DNA of 64,000 bases from assembly GCF_003265705.1 (NCBI RefSeq), contig NW_020313157.1, positions 3,532,191 through 3,596,190 on the forward strand, written 5' to 3'. Below are positions 30,711-42,800 of this stretch, piece after piece (position 1 is the first letter of the stretch; each line of letters opens with the position of its first letter). Source of the DNA: Callorhinus ursinus. Lineage: Eukaryota; Chordata; Mammalia; Carnivora; Otariidae. Both the position numbers and the translations under genes were made by a program. Below the pieces are notes generated by a model that saw only the letters and a program-made list of their open reading frames with translations, had not been told where the DNA came from and did not search any database.

Positions 30711-30902
30711 TTTTTTTTTTAAAGATTTTATTTATTTACTTATTTGACAGAGAGGGAGCACAAGCAGGGGGAGCGGCAGGCAGAGGGAGAGGGAGAAGTA
30801 GGCTCCCCACGGAGCAGGGAGCCCAATGCGGGGCTCGATCCCAGGACTCTGGGATCATGACCTGAGCCAAAGGCTTAACCAACTGAGCCACTCAGGCACC
30901 CC
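30711..30902 (-). mobile_element. Can-SINE, reverse orientation
   Basis: tttaaagattttatttattt, cacaagcagggggagcggca, gggctcgatcccaggactct and gagccactcaggcacccc. It separates an L1 3' end on the left from an ORF2-interior L1 fragment on the right, so those are two different insertions. Confidence 0.9.
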
Positions 30903-31100
30903 TTCCTAACTCATTCTATGAGGTCAGGTCTACCAAAGCCAAAGACATTACAAGAAAAGAAAACTATGGACCAATATTCCTTATGAACATTAATGCAAAA
31001 ATCCTCAACAAAAAACAAATTTCAGGAATTTAATAAATTTAATCATTTAATAAATTCAGGAATTTATTCCTGGAATAATTTTACCAAACCTCTTTGAACA
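30903..31100 (+). repeat. L1 ORF2 interior fragment
   Basis: ttcctaactcattctatgag, gccaaagacattacaagaaa and ctatggaccaatattcctta are standard ORF2 text (reverse-transcriptase region). Very short and broken. Confidence 0.7.
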
Positions 31101-31104
31101 AAAA

Positions 31105-31985
31105 TTTAGGTATTTCCCATTCAACTTCTTGTTGTTACAAAGAATGCTTCAGGATCATCCTTGTGGTCACATCTTTGTGCACTTATCCACTTATTTCTTT
31201 GGGATAAATTCCCAGAAGTGGAACTTCTGGGTAAAAAGATATTTAATAGCAACAGATAATGGTAAAATATGATCCAGAATCATACTAATTTACCCTCTCA
31301 CCAACTCTGTGTTACGATTCCTACCACTCCCACATTCTCACCAATGTAGCCTGTTATGTCATTATAATCTTTGTCAGAAGATTATAGAAAAATATGTCAG
31401 AAAAATAGTTCATTGTTTTGTTTTTTTCTTGATCATTAGCGAGAATGAGCATCTTTTCAATGTCTTGGTCATTTATACTTCCATGAATTATCTGTATCCT
31501 TTTCTCTATTTCTATCTGTGTCCATAATTATCTGTCTGTAACCAAATAATTCTATTTGTTTACTTATTTCTTATTGATTTACAAGAGCTCTCTCTATATT
31601 ATGGATATTAGTGCTCTTTCATGTATATTGCAAAGGTTGACTCCTGGGTTGAGGTTTTTCTTACAATTTGATTGATGGCTTTTAATGTTATTGGGAAATT
31701 TTATTTTATTTTATTTTAAAGATTTATTTATTTATTTGAGAGAGCGAGAATGAGAGAGAGTACATGAGGGGGGGAGGGTCAGAGGGAGAAGCAGGCTCCT
31801 TGCTGAGCAGGGAGCCTGATGTGGGACTCGATCCCGGGACTCCGGGATCATGACCTGAGCCAAAGGCAGTCGCTTAACCAACTGAGCCACCCAGGCGCCC
31901 GTTATTTGGAAATTTTAAATTAAGGCAAGTCTGTTAGTCTTCCCCTTGTGATCCAAGATTTTATGTCTTGCTTAAAAAAAGCCTT
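31105..31985 (-). repeat. antisense L1-like fragment interrupted by a SINE
   Basis: Contains gtggaacttctgggtaaaaa, accaactctgtgttacgatt and gatttacaagagctctctct, which resemble reverse-complement L1 3' sequence. It resumes after the SINE at 31703-31900. Boundaries approximate. Confidence 0.55.
31703..31900 (-). mobile_element. Can-SINE, reverse, 16-bp target-site duplication
   Basis: gttattgggaaatttt at 31687-31702 and gttatttggaaatttt at 31901-31916 differ at one base. Body includes aaagatttatttatttattt and gactccgggatcatgacctg. Confidence 0.93.
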
Positions 31986-31990
31986 CCTCA

Positions 31991-32190
31991 GGGTGCCTGG
32001 GTGGCTCAGTCAGTTAAGTGTCTGCCTTCGGCTCAGGTCATGATCCCGGGGTCCTGGGATCGAGCCCCACATCGGGCTCCCTGCTCAGCGGGGAGCCTGC
32101 TTCCCCCTCTGCCCCTGCCCCTCCCCCACCCCCTGCCTGTGCTCGCTCTCGCTTCTAATAAATAAATAAAAATTTAAAAATATTTAAAAA
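31991..32190 (+). mobile_element. Can-SINE
   Basis: gggtgcctgggtggctcagt, catgatcccggggtcctggg, gccccacatcgggctccctg and ctaataaataaataaaaatt. No clean flanking duplication. Confidence 0.9.
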
Positions 32191-32796
32191 TATCTAAATA
32201 CAAATAGGATTGGCAAGATCCACATGAGGGAAAACAGTTTTACTAAAGGATCTAAAGGAAGACCAATGACACCCACACCAGTCTATACACATTAACGTGA
32301 TTTCAGTCCCAAATCTGGTTTCTTCTCTCCCCGGTTTTGACGCTTAGAAGAACAAAAGCGTGAGAACAGCGAGAGGATCTGAGGAAGTATAAGGAGCGTG
32401 GCCTTGCCTGGCCTTCTACTAATGCTCCCAGATTCCCCCGGCCGGGCTGGACACCATCTACCCTGAATTCACTGCGCTAGTTAGTTCTTCAACAGTGCTA
32501 TGAACAGAATGGCTGGAAAATGCTATTTTACTTGTCGCCGAGCTTCTTTCAGCATTTTCCAGGTAAAAAGGTTCATCCTGAGTTAAAACGCTAGGAAAGC
32601 CCAATGCAAATACAAGGGCAGGGAATCTGTTGCACCCTTGGGGCTCAGCCAGTTGACCCCTCATAAGTGACTGGCACTGAGACCCAGAGAACCACAGGGC
32701 TGGGAGGCATGGGTCAGACCCATCTCAGTGAGCTCTTGCCACCTGGAGCACTAGCTGGGACCTCTGCCCAGGGCTGTGTCCTGTTTTCTCCCCTAG

Positions 32797-32888
32797 ACCT
32801 GTGGACAAGGGATGGCCGACCCCCACCCCCTGAGTTCGTGGGGCCCAGCGGAGGGGCTGCCGTGGGCTGGACATCCCGCCCGCTGCAG
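32797..32888 (+). other. NLRC3: candidate NLRC3 upstream (5' untranslated) exon
   Basis: A very good acceptor (gtcctgttttctcccctag) and donor (CTGCAG|GTGAGG) bound 92 nt of GC-rich sequence, 750 bp upstream of the first coding exon. It contains an ATG at 32812 in strong context (aagggATGG). Spliced to 33639, this ATG opens a 34-codon frame that stops at TGA 33664-33666. The NLRC3 main frame is also open through the exon. There is no transcript evidence in hand. Confidence 0.45.
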
Positions 32889-33261
32889 GTGAGGAGGGGA
32901 AGGGGGTAGGTTGGGCTTGGGGTCCTCCAGTTCCAGTGTCCACCTTAGCTGAGGGAGGGACACATGGGGGCGGCCAGCCTTGGCTACAGGATTCACTCAA
33001 ATCCTCAGAGAGGAAAAGGAATGTGAGCAGGTGCTCCACCTCATTGTGGCTGTGGAAAACAGTGCTGCGGAGGGTCAGGAGACCCAGGGAAACACTGAGA
33101 TAAACAGCAACACTCCTGGAGATGTCCACTGTAGGAGTTTGGACAAGCATACCATGGCACGAACCCACCACTGTAGGACCGTGCACAGTGGCTTCACTGT
33201 CCTAAGAGCCCCCTGGGCTCCACCTATCGACCCTTCATTTGCCCTTTCGTGTGAGCGGAAC

Positions 33262-33400
33262 TGCACTTACCCTCTTGTCTATTTCCAGGTCACAAATGAG
33301 GACACCACCGCACCAGCAGCTTAGGCGGCCTGCCCAGCGTCACACAGCTGGTAAGTGGCAGAGCTCACGATCCAGCTCGGGCCCGGGTCTGATCCACTAG
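33262..33400 (+). repeat. MIR SINE fragment with exon-like splice sites
   Basis: acaaatgaggacaccaccgc ... cgtcacacagctggtaagtg gcagagct is the well-known 3' half of a MIR. Bases 33290-33351 are bounded by ttccag and CTG|GTAAGT, so this segment could be used as an alternative 5' untranslated exon of NLRC3. Confidence 0.75.
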
Positions 33401-33638
33401 CCCTGGGTCTGATCCACCAGCCCCCCCATGTCTGAGCCATGCTCCTGGCGTCAGGGGCCCCTCTCACCGTCTGGGAACAAACAGCACTTCCAAGCCCTTC
33501 GTGGAGGCCAGACCGAGGGCCACCAGCAGGCTGGGGAAGGACAGAGAGTGGATGCCTCCCTGTCCCTGGAGGCTCACTCACCTGTCCCAGGCCAGGGTGG
33601 TGACACGGCACACAGCACTTCAGGCCCTCTCTTCACAG

Positions 33639-33822
33639 CTCCTGGCAGCAATCCCGGACTCCATGAGGAAGCAGGAGGTGCGGACGAGTGGGGAGGCAGG
33701 CCAGGGCCGAGGCCCCGGCTCCCCGGCAGGGCAGGTGAAAGCCCTCATGGACCTGCTGGCTGGGAAGAGCAGTCAGGGCTCCCAGGCCCCACAGACTGCA
33801 GACAGGACGCCACACAGTGACG
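33639..33822 (+). CDS. NLRC3: NLRC3 first coding exon
   Basis: Acceptor ccctctcttcacag at 33638. Twenty-four untranslated bases precede the ATG at 33663. It encodes [14 protein letters not shown]... and [12 protein letters not shown], and ends GACG|GTAGGC in phase 1. The frame is open upstream of the ATG to the acceptor. Confidence 0.92.
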
Positions 33823-36800
33823 GTAGGCAGATGGGAGGGTCTCCCCCCGCCCTCCCCCCTTCACCCCTCCCTCCCCTCCCCCATCTTCCCCAGCCCTCCC
33901 CTTTGGCCTCTATCCCACAGACTCAAGGATACAGAAGTGCCAGGAGGCTCTGCTGAACAGGGCGAAGGGCAGCCCAGAGCTGAGCAGCCCCTCGCCCAGG
34001 CTGACCAACCTCCTGCTGGTGGAGGGGCTCACAGACTTGCAGCTGAAGGAACATGACTTCACGCAGGTGGAGACCACACGTGGGGGCTGGCACCCGGCCA
34101 AGATCATCGCCCTGGACAGACTCTTCCTGCCTCTATCTCGAGTGTCTATCCCACCCCGAATCTCCATCACCATCGGGGTAGCTGGCGTGGGCAAAACCAC
34201 CCTGGTGAGGAACTTTGTCCACCTCTGGGCCCAGGGACAGGTGGGCAAGGACTTCTCTCTGGTGCTACCTTTGACCTTCCGAGATCTCAACACCCACGAG
34301 AAGCTGTCTGCAGACAGACTCATCCGCTCCGTCTTCCCGCACACTGGGGAGTCTGGCCTGGTGGCAGCAGCCCTCCCCAAAATCCTCCTGATCCTGGATG
34401 GCCTGGACGAATGTAAGACGCCTCTGGACTTCTCCAACACTGTGGCATGCACAGACCCCAAGAAGGAGATCCAGGTGGACCATCTGATCACCAACATCAT
34501 CCGAGGCAACCTCTTCCCAGAAGTTTCTGTCTGGGTCACTTCCCGCCCCGGCGTGGCTGGCCAGATCCCGGGGGGCCTGGTGGACCGGATGACAGAGATC
34601 CGGGGCTTTACTGAGGAAGAGATCAAGGTGTGTCTGGAGGAGATGTTCCCCGAGGACCACACCCTCTCAGACTGGGTCCTGAGGCAGGTGCAGGCCAATA
34701 GGGCCCTGTACCTGATGTGCACGGTCCCAGCCTTCTGCCGGCTCGCAGGGTCGGCACTGGGTCACTTGAGCCGCAGCAAGCTGGGGCCCCAGGATGCAGA
34801 GCCGTGGACTCCAAGGACCCTGTGCGAGCTCTACTCTTGGTACTTCAGGATGGCCCTTGGTGGGGACGGGCAGGAGAAGGGCAAGGCGAGCCCTCGCATC
34901 GAGCAGGTGGCCCACAGCAGCCGCAAGATGGTGGGAACTCTGGGTCGGCTGGCCTTCCATGGGCTGGTCAGGAGGAAGTACGTGTTCTACGAGCAGGACC
35001 TGAAGGTGTTTGGCGTGGATCTCGCCCTGCTGCAGAGCGCCCTGTGCGGCTGCTTCCTGCGGCGGGAAGAGACCCTGGCCTGCTCGACAGCCTACTGCTT
35101 CACCCACCTGTCCCTGCAGGAGTTCGTGGCGGCCGCGTACTATTACAGTGCGTCCAAGAGGGCCATCTTTGACCTCTTCACCGAAGGTGGCGTGTCCTGG
35201 CCCCGCCTCGGCTTCCTCACCCATTTCCGGAGTGCGGCCCAGAGGGCCATGCAGGCCGAGGACGGGCGGCTGGATGTGTTCTTGCGCTTCCTCTCAGGAC
35301 TTCTGTCTCCGAAGGTCAATGCCCTGCTGGCGGGCTCCCTGCTGGCCCAGGGGGAGCACCAGGGCTACCGGACCCAGGTGGCTGAGCTCCTGCAGGGCTG
35401 CCTACGCCCCAACGTGGCCGTCTGTGCCCGGGCGGTCAACATCCTGCACTGCCTGCACGAGCTGCAGCACACGGAGCTGGCCCGCAGCGTGGAGGAGGCC
35501 ATGGAGAGCGGGCGCCTGGCAGGGCTGACCAGCCCCCAGCACCGCGCCGCCCTGGCCTATCTCCTGCAGGTGTCGGATGCCTGCGCCCGGGAGGCCAACC
35601 TGTCACTGCGCCTCAGCAAGGGTGTCCTCCAGAGCCTGCTGCCCCAGCTGCTGTACTGCCGGAGCCTGAGGTGGGCGCTGGGGCTGGGCTCACCAGGTGT
35701 GCGGGGGGGGGGGGTGGAGCAGAGGTCCCAGAAGCTTCTTCCCTTCCACCACGCGCCCCTGGGTCAGCATCCTGGGGCTGCCATAAAGAAGGACCACAAC
35801 ATGGATGGGTTAAGGCATCAGAAACTTACTCTCTCACAGCTCAGGAGACCAGAGTCCAAAATCAAGTTGTTAGCAGGGCTGAGCTCCCTCTGAAACCTGT
35901 AGGGGAACATCATTCCTGCCTCTCTAGTGTGTGCTGTTTGCTGGCATCCTCAGCTTGTCCACACATTACTCCCGTCTTTGTGGCACACGGACTCCTCCTC
36001 TGTGTCTCTGTCTTTGTGTAGTGCTCCCTCTGCTGAGCACACCAGTCATGTGGGGTTACAGGCCTAGTCCGCTCAGAATGACTTCATCTTAACGAATTAC
36101 ATCCGCAATGACTCTATTTCCAAATAAGGTCACATTTTTGAGGCACTGGGGGGTCAGAACACCTACCTATCTTTCTGGGGAACACAATTCAACCTCCAAC
36201 ACCCTGTGAACCATCCCAGTGCTGACAGATGCCACACCCACACACCCCACCCCCAGCCCAGCGTCCACCCAGTGCTCTGGACCTTAGGAAGGCTATAAGA
36301 CCAGGGCCATTCCGGACCTGAGAGCAGGTGCCACGTCCTCAGGAGAAGGAGAGCTAACAACCCATGTCCCATAGACTCACAGGGTGTGCGGGGCTGCTGG
36401 GAAGACACCCCTCCGGGTAGGAATCCTGGGGCTCAAAACACTGAGCCTCCCAGTCCACCCTCACGGGAAAACGCTGAGCGTGGTGGGTGTGCTAGCACAG
36501 ACCCCTGAGCCACACAGCGGGGGCTGCATCACGATGGAAACGTCGGCCTGGGCATCTCTGTGGCCGTGATGCCGGCCCTTTGCCAGCGCCTTGCTCCACC
36601 TGCTTGCGGGCACTGATACCACTCATCATCGTTCTTCCTTCCGCAGGCTGGACAACAACCAGTTCCAGGACCCCGTGATGGAACTGCTGGGCAGTGTGCT
36701 GAGTGGGAAGGACTGTCGCATTCAAAGGATCAGGTAACGCTGACCCAGGAGACCCGATCCGGGATGCTCACCTGTTGCACAGGGTCTGGGGCTCCTTTCC

Positions 36801-39800
36801 CATCCTCCTCTCTGCTCAACCGGCCAGGGGTGCTTTCAAGGAGAAGTGCCTTTGAAGCATGTGGCTCAGGATACATGCTGCTTGTTTCTACCCATTCCAG
36901 AAAGTTCCAGAGGCTCAGGTGCCTCATCTGTGAGAAGAGGGAAAGGACAGGGTGAGGGTCAGAGGCTATCATGGACATGGAAGCATGTCTCTGAATACTC
37001 TATGTTCGGATGTGGTGCCAGGCCCAGTCTTCTCTAACATCCTCTCAAAGTTAACCCTCAAAACAGTATCAGAGGCACGGGATCACATCTTTAAATCAAA
37101 TTTTAAAGTTTTTAATTTAAAAAATGAGTTTAAACTTAAAGTTTTATTTAAATGAATGCAAAAAATACAATTTAAACATTGCATCTTTAAAGTTGTAATT
37201 AGACAAAAGTCTATATGCTGACAGCAGAAGAGATTTTTGTGTTTGTGAAATCTCTTCTTGTGATAACATTTCTGAGTCTGAGTAACACCCGGGTTTGGAG
37301 CTGAACTGGTGTGATGATCTGGGGGTAGCTAGAACTAGGGAGATGAGCTTGGAGCATAGGATCCAGAGGGGAATTCTTCATCTTCATGTAAGCCTCCCTC
37401 CGGGTTCTGAAATCATCTTTATCTGAGAAAACAAAAACAAATGTGGAACGGGTCAGGAGCAAAAACAAGTCACCAAGGACCGCAGTGAGAGCGGTGGGCC
37501 CTATATGGCCCTGTATACTGTCACTTCTCTGCCTAAAGAGGATAAAAATGGGGTGAAAACAGTATCTGTGAGTCCAGGGGTCCCCATGACCCTCCAGGTT
37601 CAATGATTCACTAGAAGGACTCACAGAACTCAGAAAAGTTCTTGTACCCACGGTTGTGGTTCATCACACCAAAAAGATACAGATGAAAATCTGCAGAGGG
37701 AAGGTGCGTGGGGCAGGCCTGGGGAGACCAGGCAGGCTTTCACTTGTCCCTCCTGGTGTAGTCATATACACAGTGCCTCCCTCTCCCAGTGACCACCAAG
37801 CATTCCCGGCAGCGAGGCTCACCCGGGCTTGTGGGCAGTTTTCATGGGGGGCTGGGCATGGAGACATACCTCACTGCCCATAGGGAAGCCCCTCCAGGGG
37901 TCAAGCTGCTACTGTGGGGCCCCAAGTCCCCCTGGTAAACAAAGGTCAGCTTTCAGGAACTGGGGGCAAGGTTAACCCTTTCCTGCACACTAACTACCTC
38001 TTCGGGTTGTCGAGCAGCTCCAACAGGTTAATACAAGGCAAGTATGAGGACAGGCCAGGCACAGATTGTACAAGGGCTAGCCGTTCTAAGCAGGGTTCTC
38101 TCTGACTTGTTAGCCAGAGATATAAATGCAATCCCTTTGAAAGAAACATGATAATGACAACTTTTCATTATTTTTTCCTTCATGGGAGGCTTCAGCAAAA
38201 TAGTCAACTTCCAGTGTTTTTGCATAAAGGAGTCTGGTTAACACTCAGAATGTTTTCTGAACAAAAGCCCCAAATTTCTTTGATGGCCACATGCCCTTCT
38301 TCACCTCCCTGTAGTTGGTTCTCAGGGCCACATCCCTGTGTAAAATGCCCAAGGCACCGCTCAGAATACACACATGGCTCATGAAATATTACTTATAAAA
38401 TGTTATAGAAGTCCTGGGTGGAGGGGGACAGAGGCGCTCTAGAACTCGAGAACGTTTATATAGAAGGTGGTCTGGATGAATGGTCTTCAAAGTTTAAGCA
38501 ACAGAAGCCTTTTTAAAAGTGGTCTATCAGGCAGGACTCCAGTAAGAGATGGGCAACTGGGAGCTGCTGGGATTGAAATAAGAAGGGTGCTTGGTTCCTC
38601 CTCAGCCTCTAGGGGCTCCTGAGGCTTTTCTGAGGAACACCAGGAGCCCTTGAAACACAGCTTGAAAAGCACTGGGGATTCTAACTGTATCCCCTGGGGA
38701 TGCTCCACAGTTTTAAATGCCTAAGAAACTGTAAAAAATCTCAACTAGCCACCATTTCTGAAACTGGGTCCATGAAGCAACATGATCCACCAGCTTATTC
38801 CTGAAATCACCCTTTTAGGGCAGACACAAGTGTTTTTTGGTTTTTGGTTGTTTTACTTTCAAGTTAGTTCTGTAATAAGTACCCTCTTCCTTTCTTGTAT
38901 TAGAAAAAGGGCTGGGGCCAGTGGTGAGCCAGAACTATGAATTCAGCCACTGGTTCATGAGAGCAGATTATTCAAGTTTTAGGAACTTCTGCAAGCTGGG
39001 AGTGCTTGAAATTGGCCGTGGGAGAGTGTTTACACCACGGAAATTGGCCAATGCTACACGTCAGTGTTTCTGTATTTTGTTTCTTGCAGCACACCACTGT
39101 GCGGAATCTCCACGGGAGATTTCTGTAACTGCCCAGGCTCTCTGTGGCACTGCTGGTGTAGAAGCTTCTGTGCCAGATTCTGGCCAAACTCTGCCCTGTG
39201 ACTCTTTGCCCGTGTGAGGGTCTGTCCCCCTCCACACACACACACTCTGGCCCTACCTTACCTGGCTCAGAGGCTTTTCTGGGCTGGGCACTTCCACTCC
39301 AGGGCTCACCTCATCTCCACCTGTGTCCAGGGCCTCATGATGCTGGTGAAACCGAGAGGTTTGGATCACAAGCCTGGTGTTGAGGAAGAGGCAATGAGAT
39401 TTACAGACCTGCAATAACCACTCCTCTCCTTCTCCTTGTGCAGCTTGGCTGAGAACCAGATCAGTAACAAAGGGGCCAAAGCTCTGGCCAGATCCCTCCT
39501 GGTCAACAGAAGTCTGACTGCTCTGGAGTAAGTAGGACACATAGGCCAACCTTCCACCATTGGGCCACGAACAGCTTGTGAGCCATCTCGTGAAGTCACC
39601 TGGACCACACTCTCCCCTGGGTGGGGTGGAAGGACAGCTGAGCAAGCAAAATCCTGGCTCCTCCTCAGCTGTTGGGACCGGCCCAAGGAGGCACCAGAAG
39701 TTTGGCCCTGAAGCTGGCGTTATTCTCCCTGCTCTCCACACCTGGCCCAAGCCAAGTCCATCAGATCCTTCTTTCTTTGCCCCATCACATGGGGCCATAC

Positions 39801-42800
39801 TGAGAAATTCCTTACTTGTTCACCTAAATAAGGATCTCAGCAAAACATGAAATCCTAAACCCCAGTACATTATTTTCAAGGAGCATAGATTTAAAGGTCA
39901 TGTAATTTCTGTTCTTTTTTCCCCTCCCTGGGAATTGGATTAAAACAAACAAACAAACAAACAAACAAACAAAAAACAGTTCTTTTTCTCTCTTCCTTCC
40001 GCCAGCCTCCGCAGTAACTCCATTGGACCTCAAGGGGCAAAGGCTTTGGCAGATGCTCTGAAGATTAACCGCACTCTGGCTTTTCTGAGGTATGTTCCAT
40101 CTGCTCCCTGTCCCGGTGTAACCAGTAGAGGACCCAGAAAACCCTCTCCCAGGTGCCAACCATGGAGTGGGAGATGATTCAAAATGGCGGGCATGCTATA
40201 CTGGCTCCCATCTAGGTGGATACTACATGATCTTGTATCCTACACAACTTTCAGGTTTCAGCTCTTCCCTGGTCATTGGCCCTGTGTTTACAGCCAAATC
40301 AGGGGATTGAGGAGAAGGATGATGGGGTTGTACAGAAATGGAAAGGCAAGATAATCTACGAGGAAAACCTCTTGTCCTCCAGTGAGTGGGAAACCGCCAA
40401 GGCCATGGTGTCAGAATGTTCCCCTGAGGTGTTTTCTAGGACAATGAAAAGCCCATCTTCCAGAATATTCCTATGGTTTGCTGTGGTTTGCTGTGCTTTT
40501 AGGGGCCTGTGGTTATATCCATCCTTAGTTGAGTGTGTATTGTCATTTGTTTTTTCATTTATTTATTTTTAGTGGGGTGAAATTCACCATTTTAAAGTAT
40601 ACATTTCAATGGCACTTAGCACATTCACAGTTGTTCATTCATCACCTCTGTCAGGTTCCAAAATATTTCCATCACCTAAAGGTAGACCCTGTATCCATTA
40701 GCAATCACTTCCCATTCTCTGCTCTCCGCCCCCCTCGCCACCCCAGCAGCCACCAGGGCCTGCTGTTTTCTTTGTCTATGTTTACCTACTCTGGAGATTT
40801 CCTATATATAGAATCCTTCAGTAAGACCCTTTTGTCTGGCTCCTGTCGCTGAGTGTCATGTCTTCAAGGTTCAGCCACGTTGTGGCAGGTATCAGTGCTT
40901 CATTCCTATTTATGGCTGAGCCATACTCCACTGTATGGACAGACCACAATTCACCCATTCATTGGTTGATGGACATGTGGGTTGTTTCCGCCTTTTGGCT
41001 CTTGTGAATAATGCTACTGCACCCATTCATGCACACACATTTGAGTGCCTGTCCTCATTTCTTTGGGGCAGACACAGACCAGTGGAATCTGCTGTGTCAT
41101 ATGGTAACTCTGTTTGACCTTCTGAGGAACTGCCAGATTGTTTTCACAATGTCTGCCCCATTTTACATTCCCACCAGCAATGGGTGAGGGTTCCAATTTT
41201 TCCACATCCCTGTCAACACTTGGATGCTGTGGCTTTTAGCTGTAATCAAGACTATTGATAACCTAGTTATTGTTATCCAGATGCCTTGGGCACCTTGTTC
41301 TCAGTCAACAGACAAATGCTTAGAAACCCAGAGGGAATCCTCAGGCCAGAGCAGCACTGGAAAGAACTAACTCTTCCCAAATCCTGTGTGGTGCGCAGTA
41401 AGCGCATGAAGCAGACAGCTGCCCACCCCCCATGCCTTGGGCCTTGGTAACACTGCCGTAGAGGTTAAGGCCACCACTGGGCACCCTCATGTACGCCTTT
41501 GCTGATGCACTTCTTCCTTGACTCCACAGCCTCCAGAGCAACTCAATCAGGGATGATGGTGCCAGGTCCATGGCTGAGGCCTTGGCTGCCAACCGGACCC
41601 TCTCTGTGCTGCAGTAAGTGGACATGCTGACCGGCAGAGGGACCCCCTTCTTCTCTCCTCTCCTCCTCCAAGGGTCTCTCTGTCTGTTTTCTGCAAGGAA
41701 GGATGATTGGGGAGATGGCCTGAGGCTTTCTGACCCATCTGGATGGCCCCTGGAAATCTTGATGTCCACTGTTTTCCATAGAACAAGTGTTGGAAAATTA
41801 TTAAAAATAAAGCCTTCTGCCAATGCAGAGAATCCTCTCCACAAATGTAGTAAAGAATGAAACAGTTTAATTATTTGAATAATCAACTAGACTGCAGTGT
41901 ACATCATTGGCTACCTACCAACGAGACGGCAAAGACAAAAAAATCTCGCCTTTTTCTCCAGCCAAGCAGATACAATCCATGATAGGTGTGTTTCAAGATA
42001 ACTTGTCCTCAAGTAAGAGGACTGGACAGCACCATTTGTTGCACATAGTTTTTCTTTAAATTTGCCTGGTAGCTGGGGTGGCCAGCTGTTTACTAATTGC
42101 CTTTATCCAAAGGAAAAAACCAAACTTCCCCTATCTTTATGACAACTTAGAATCATGCTATCTTCCTTAATGTGTACATCTCAAAGAGATGGCTCCATGG
42201 TCCCTATAAGCTGTAAATCTGGCAAGAGGTTTATTTAGTTTTTAAAAAAGATTTACACACTTCTCAAAGGGACAGCTTTACCACTGCAAGTTTTCCCAAA
42301 GAAACACTGTAAGGGAAAGGAAGGTCTCTTTCCCTTTTGGAACCAGGGAAAATTCCCTTTTGCTTACATTGTATTTAGCCTTACACAAGATAGGTCCTGC
42401 CTTGCCTGTCTTCCTAGGAGGGCACAGGGGCTCTTGGCAACATCTTCCTCCTCCAGATTTAGTATAAAGGGAAGTAGCTGTTGGAGAAGGGCCTAAATGG
42501 AGGGTCTGCCCTAGGGAGGACTGCAGGGTTGGGAGGCAGGCTGCTGGTTGGTCTAGAGGGAGGTAGACTGTTGAGTGTTGGGAGGGTTGACTGGGTGAGG
42601 AGCTGGAGGGACTCGTATGTGGAAGTCGCCACTCGAGAGGCTGCTGGGTATTACATGTTCTCTGATCACTTCCCAGTTTCTGACGAGGGAGGGCCCAGCT
42701 GTCCTTGCCTCCGACAGCCCCCAGAACCATGTCAGTCTGCTGACATCACTTTGGCAACAATCCACAGACCTTTCCTAGAGACCACTCTGCCAATGCTGTG

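Noticed and set aside
33910..34722. 270-codon minus-strand frame opposite the NLRC3 NACHT exon
   Set aside because: Shadow of the real coding strand, which carries Walker A and B motifs.
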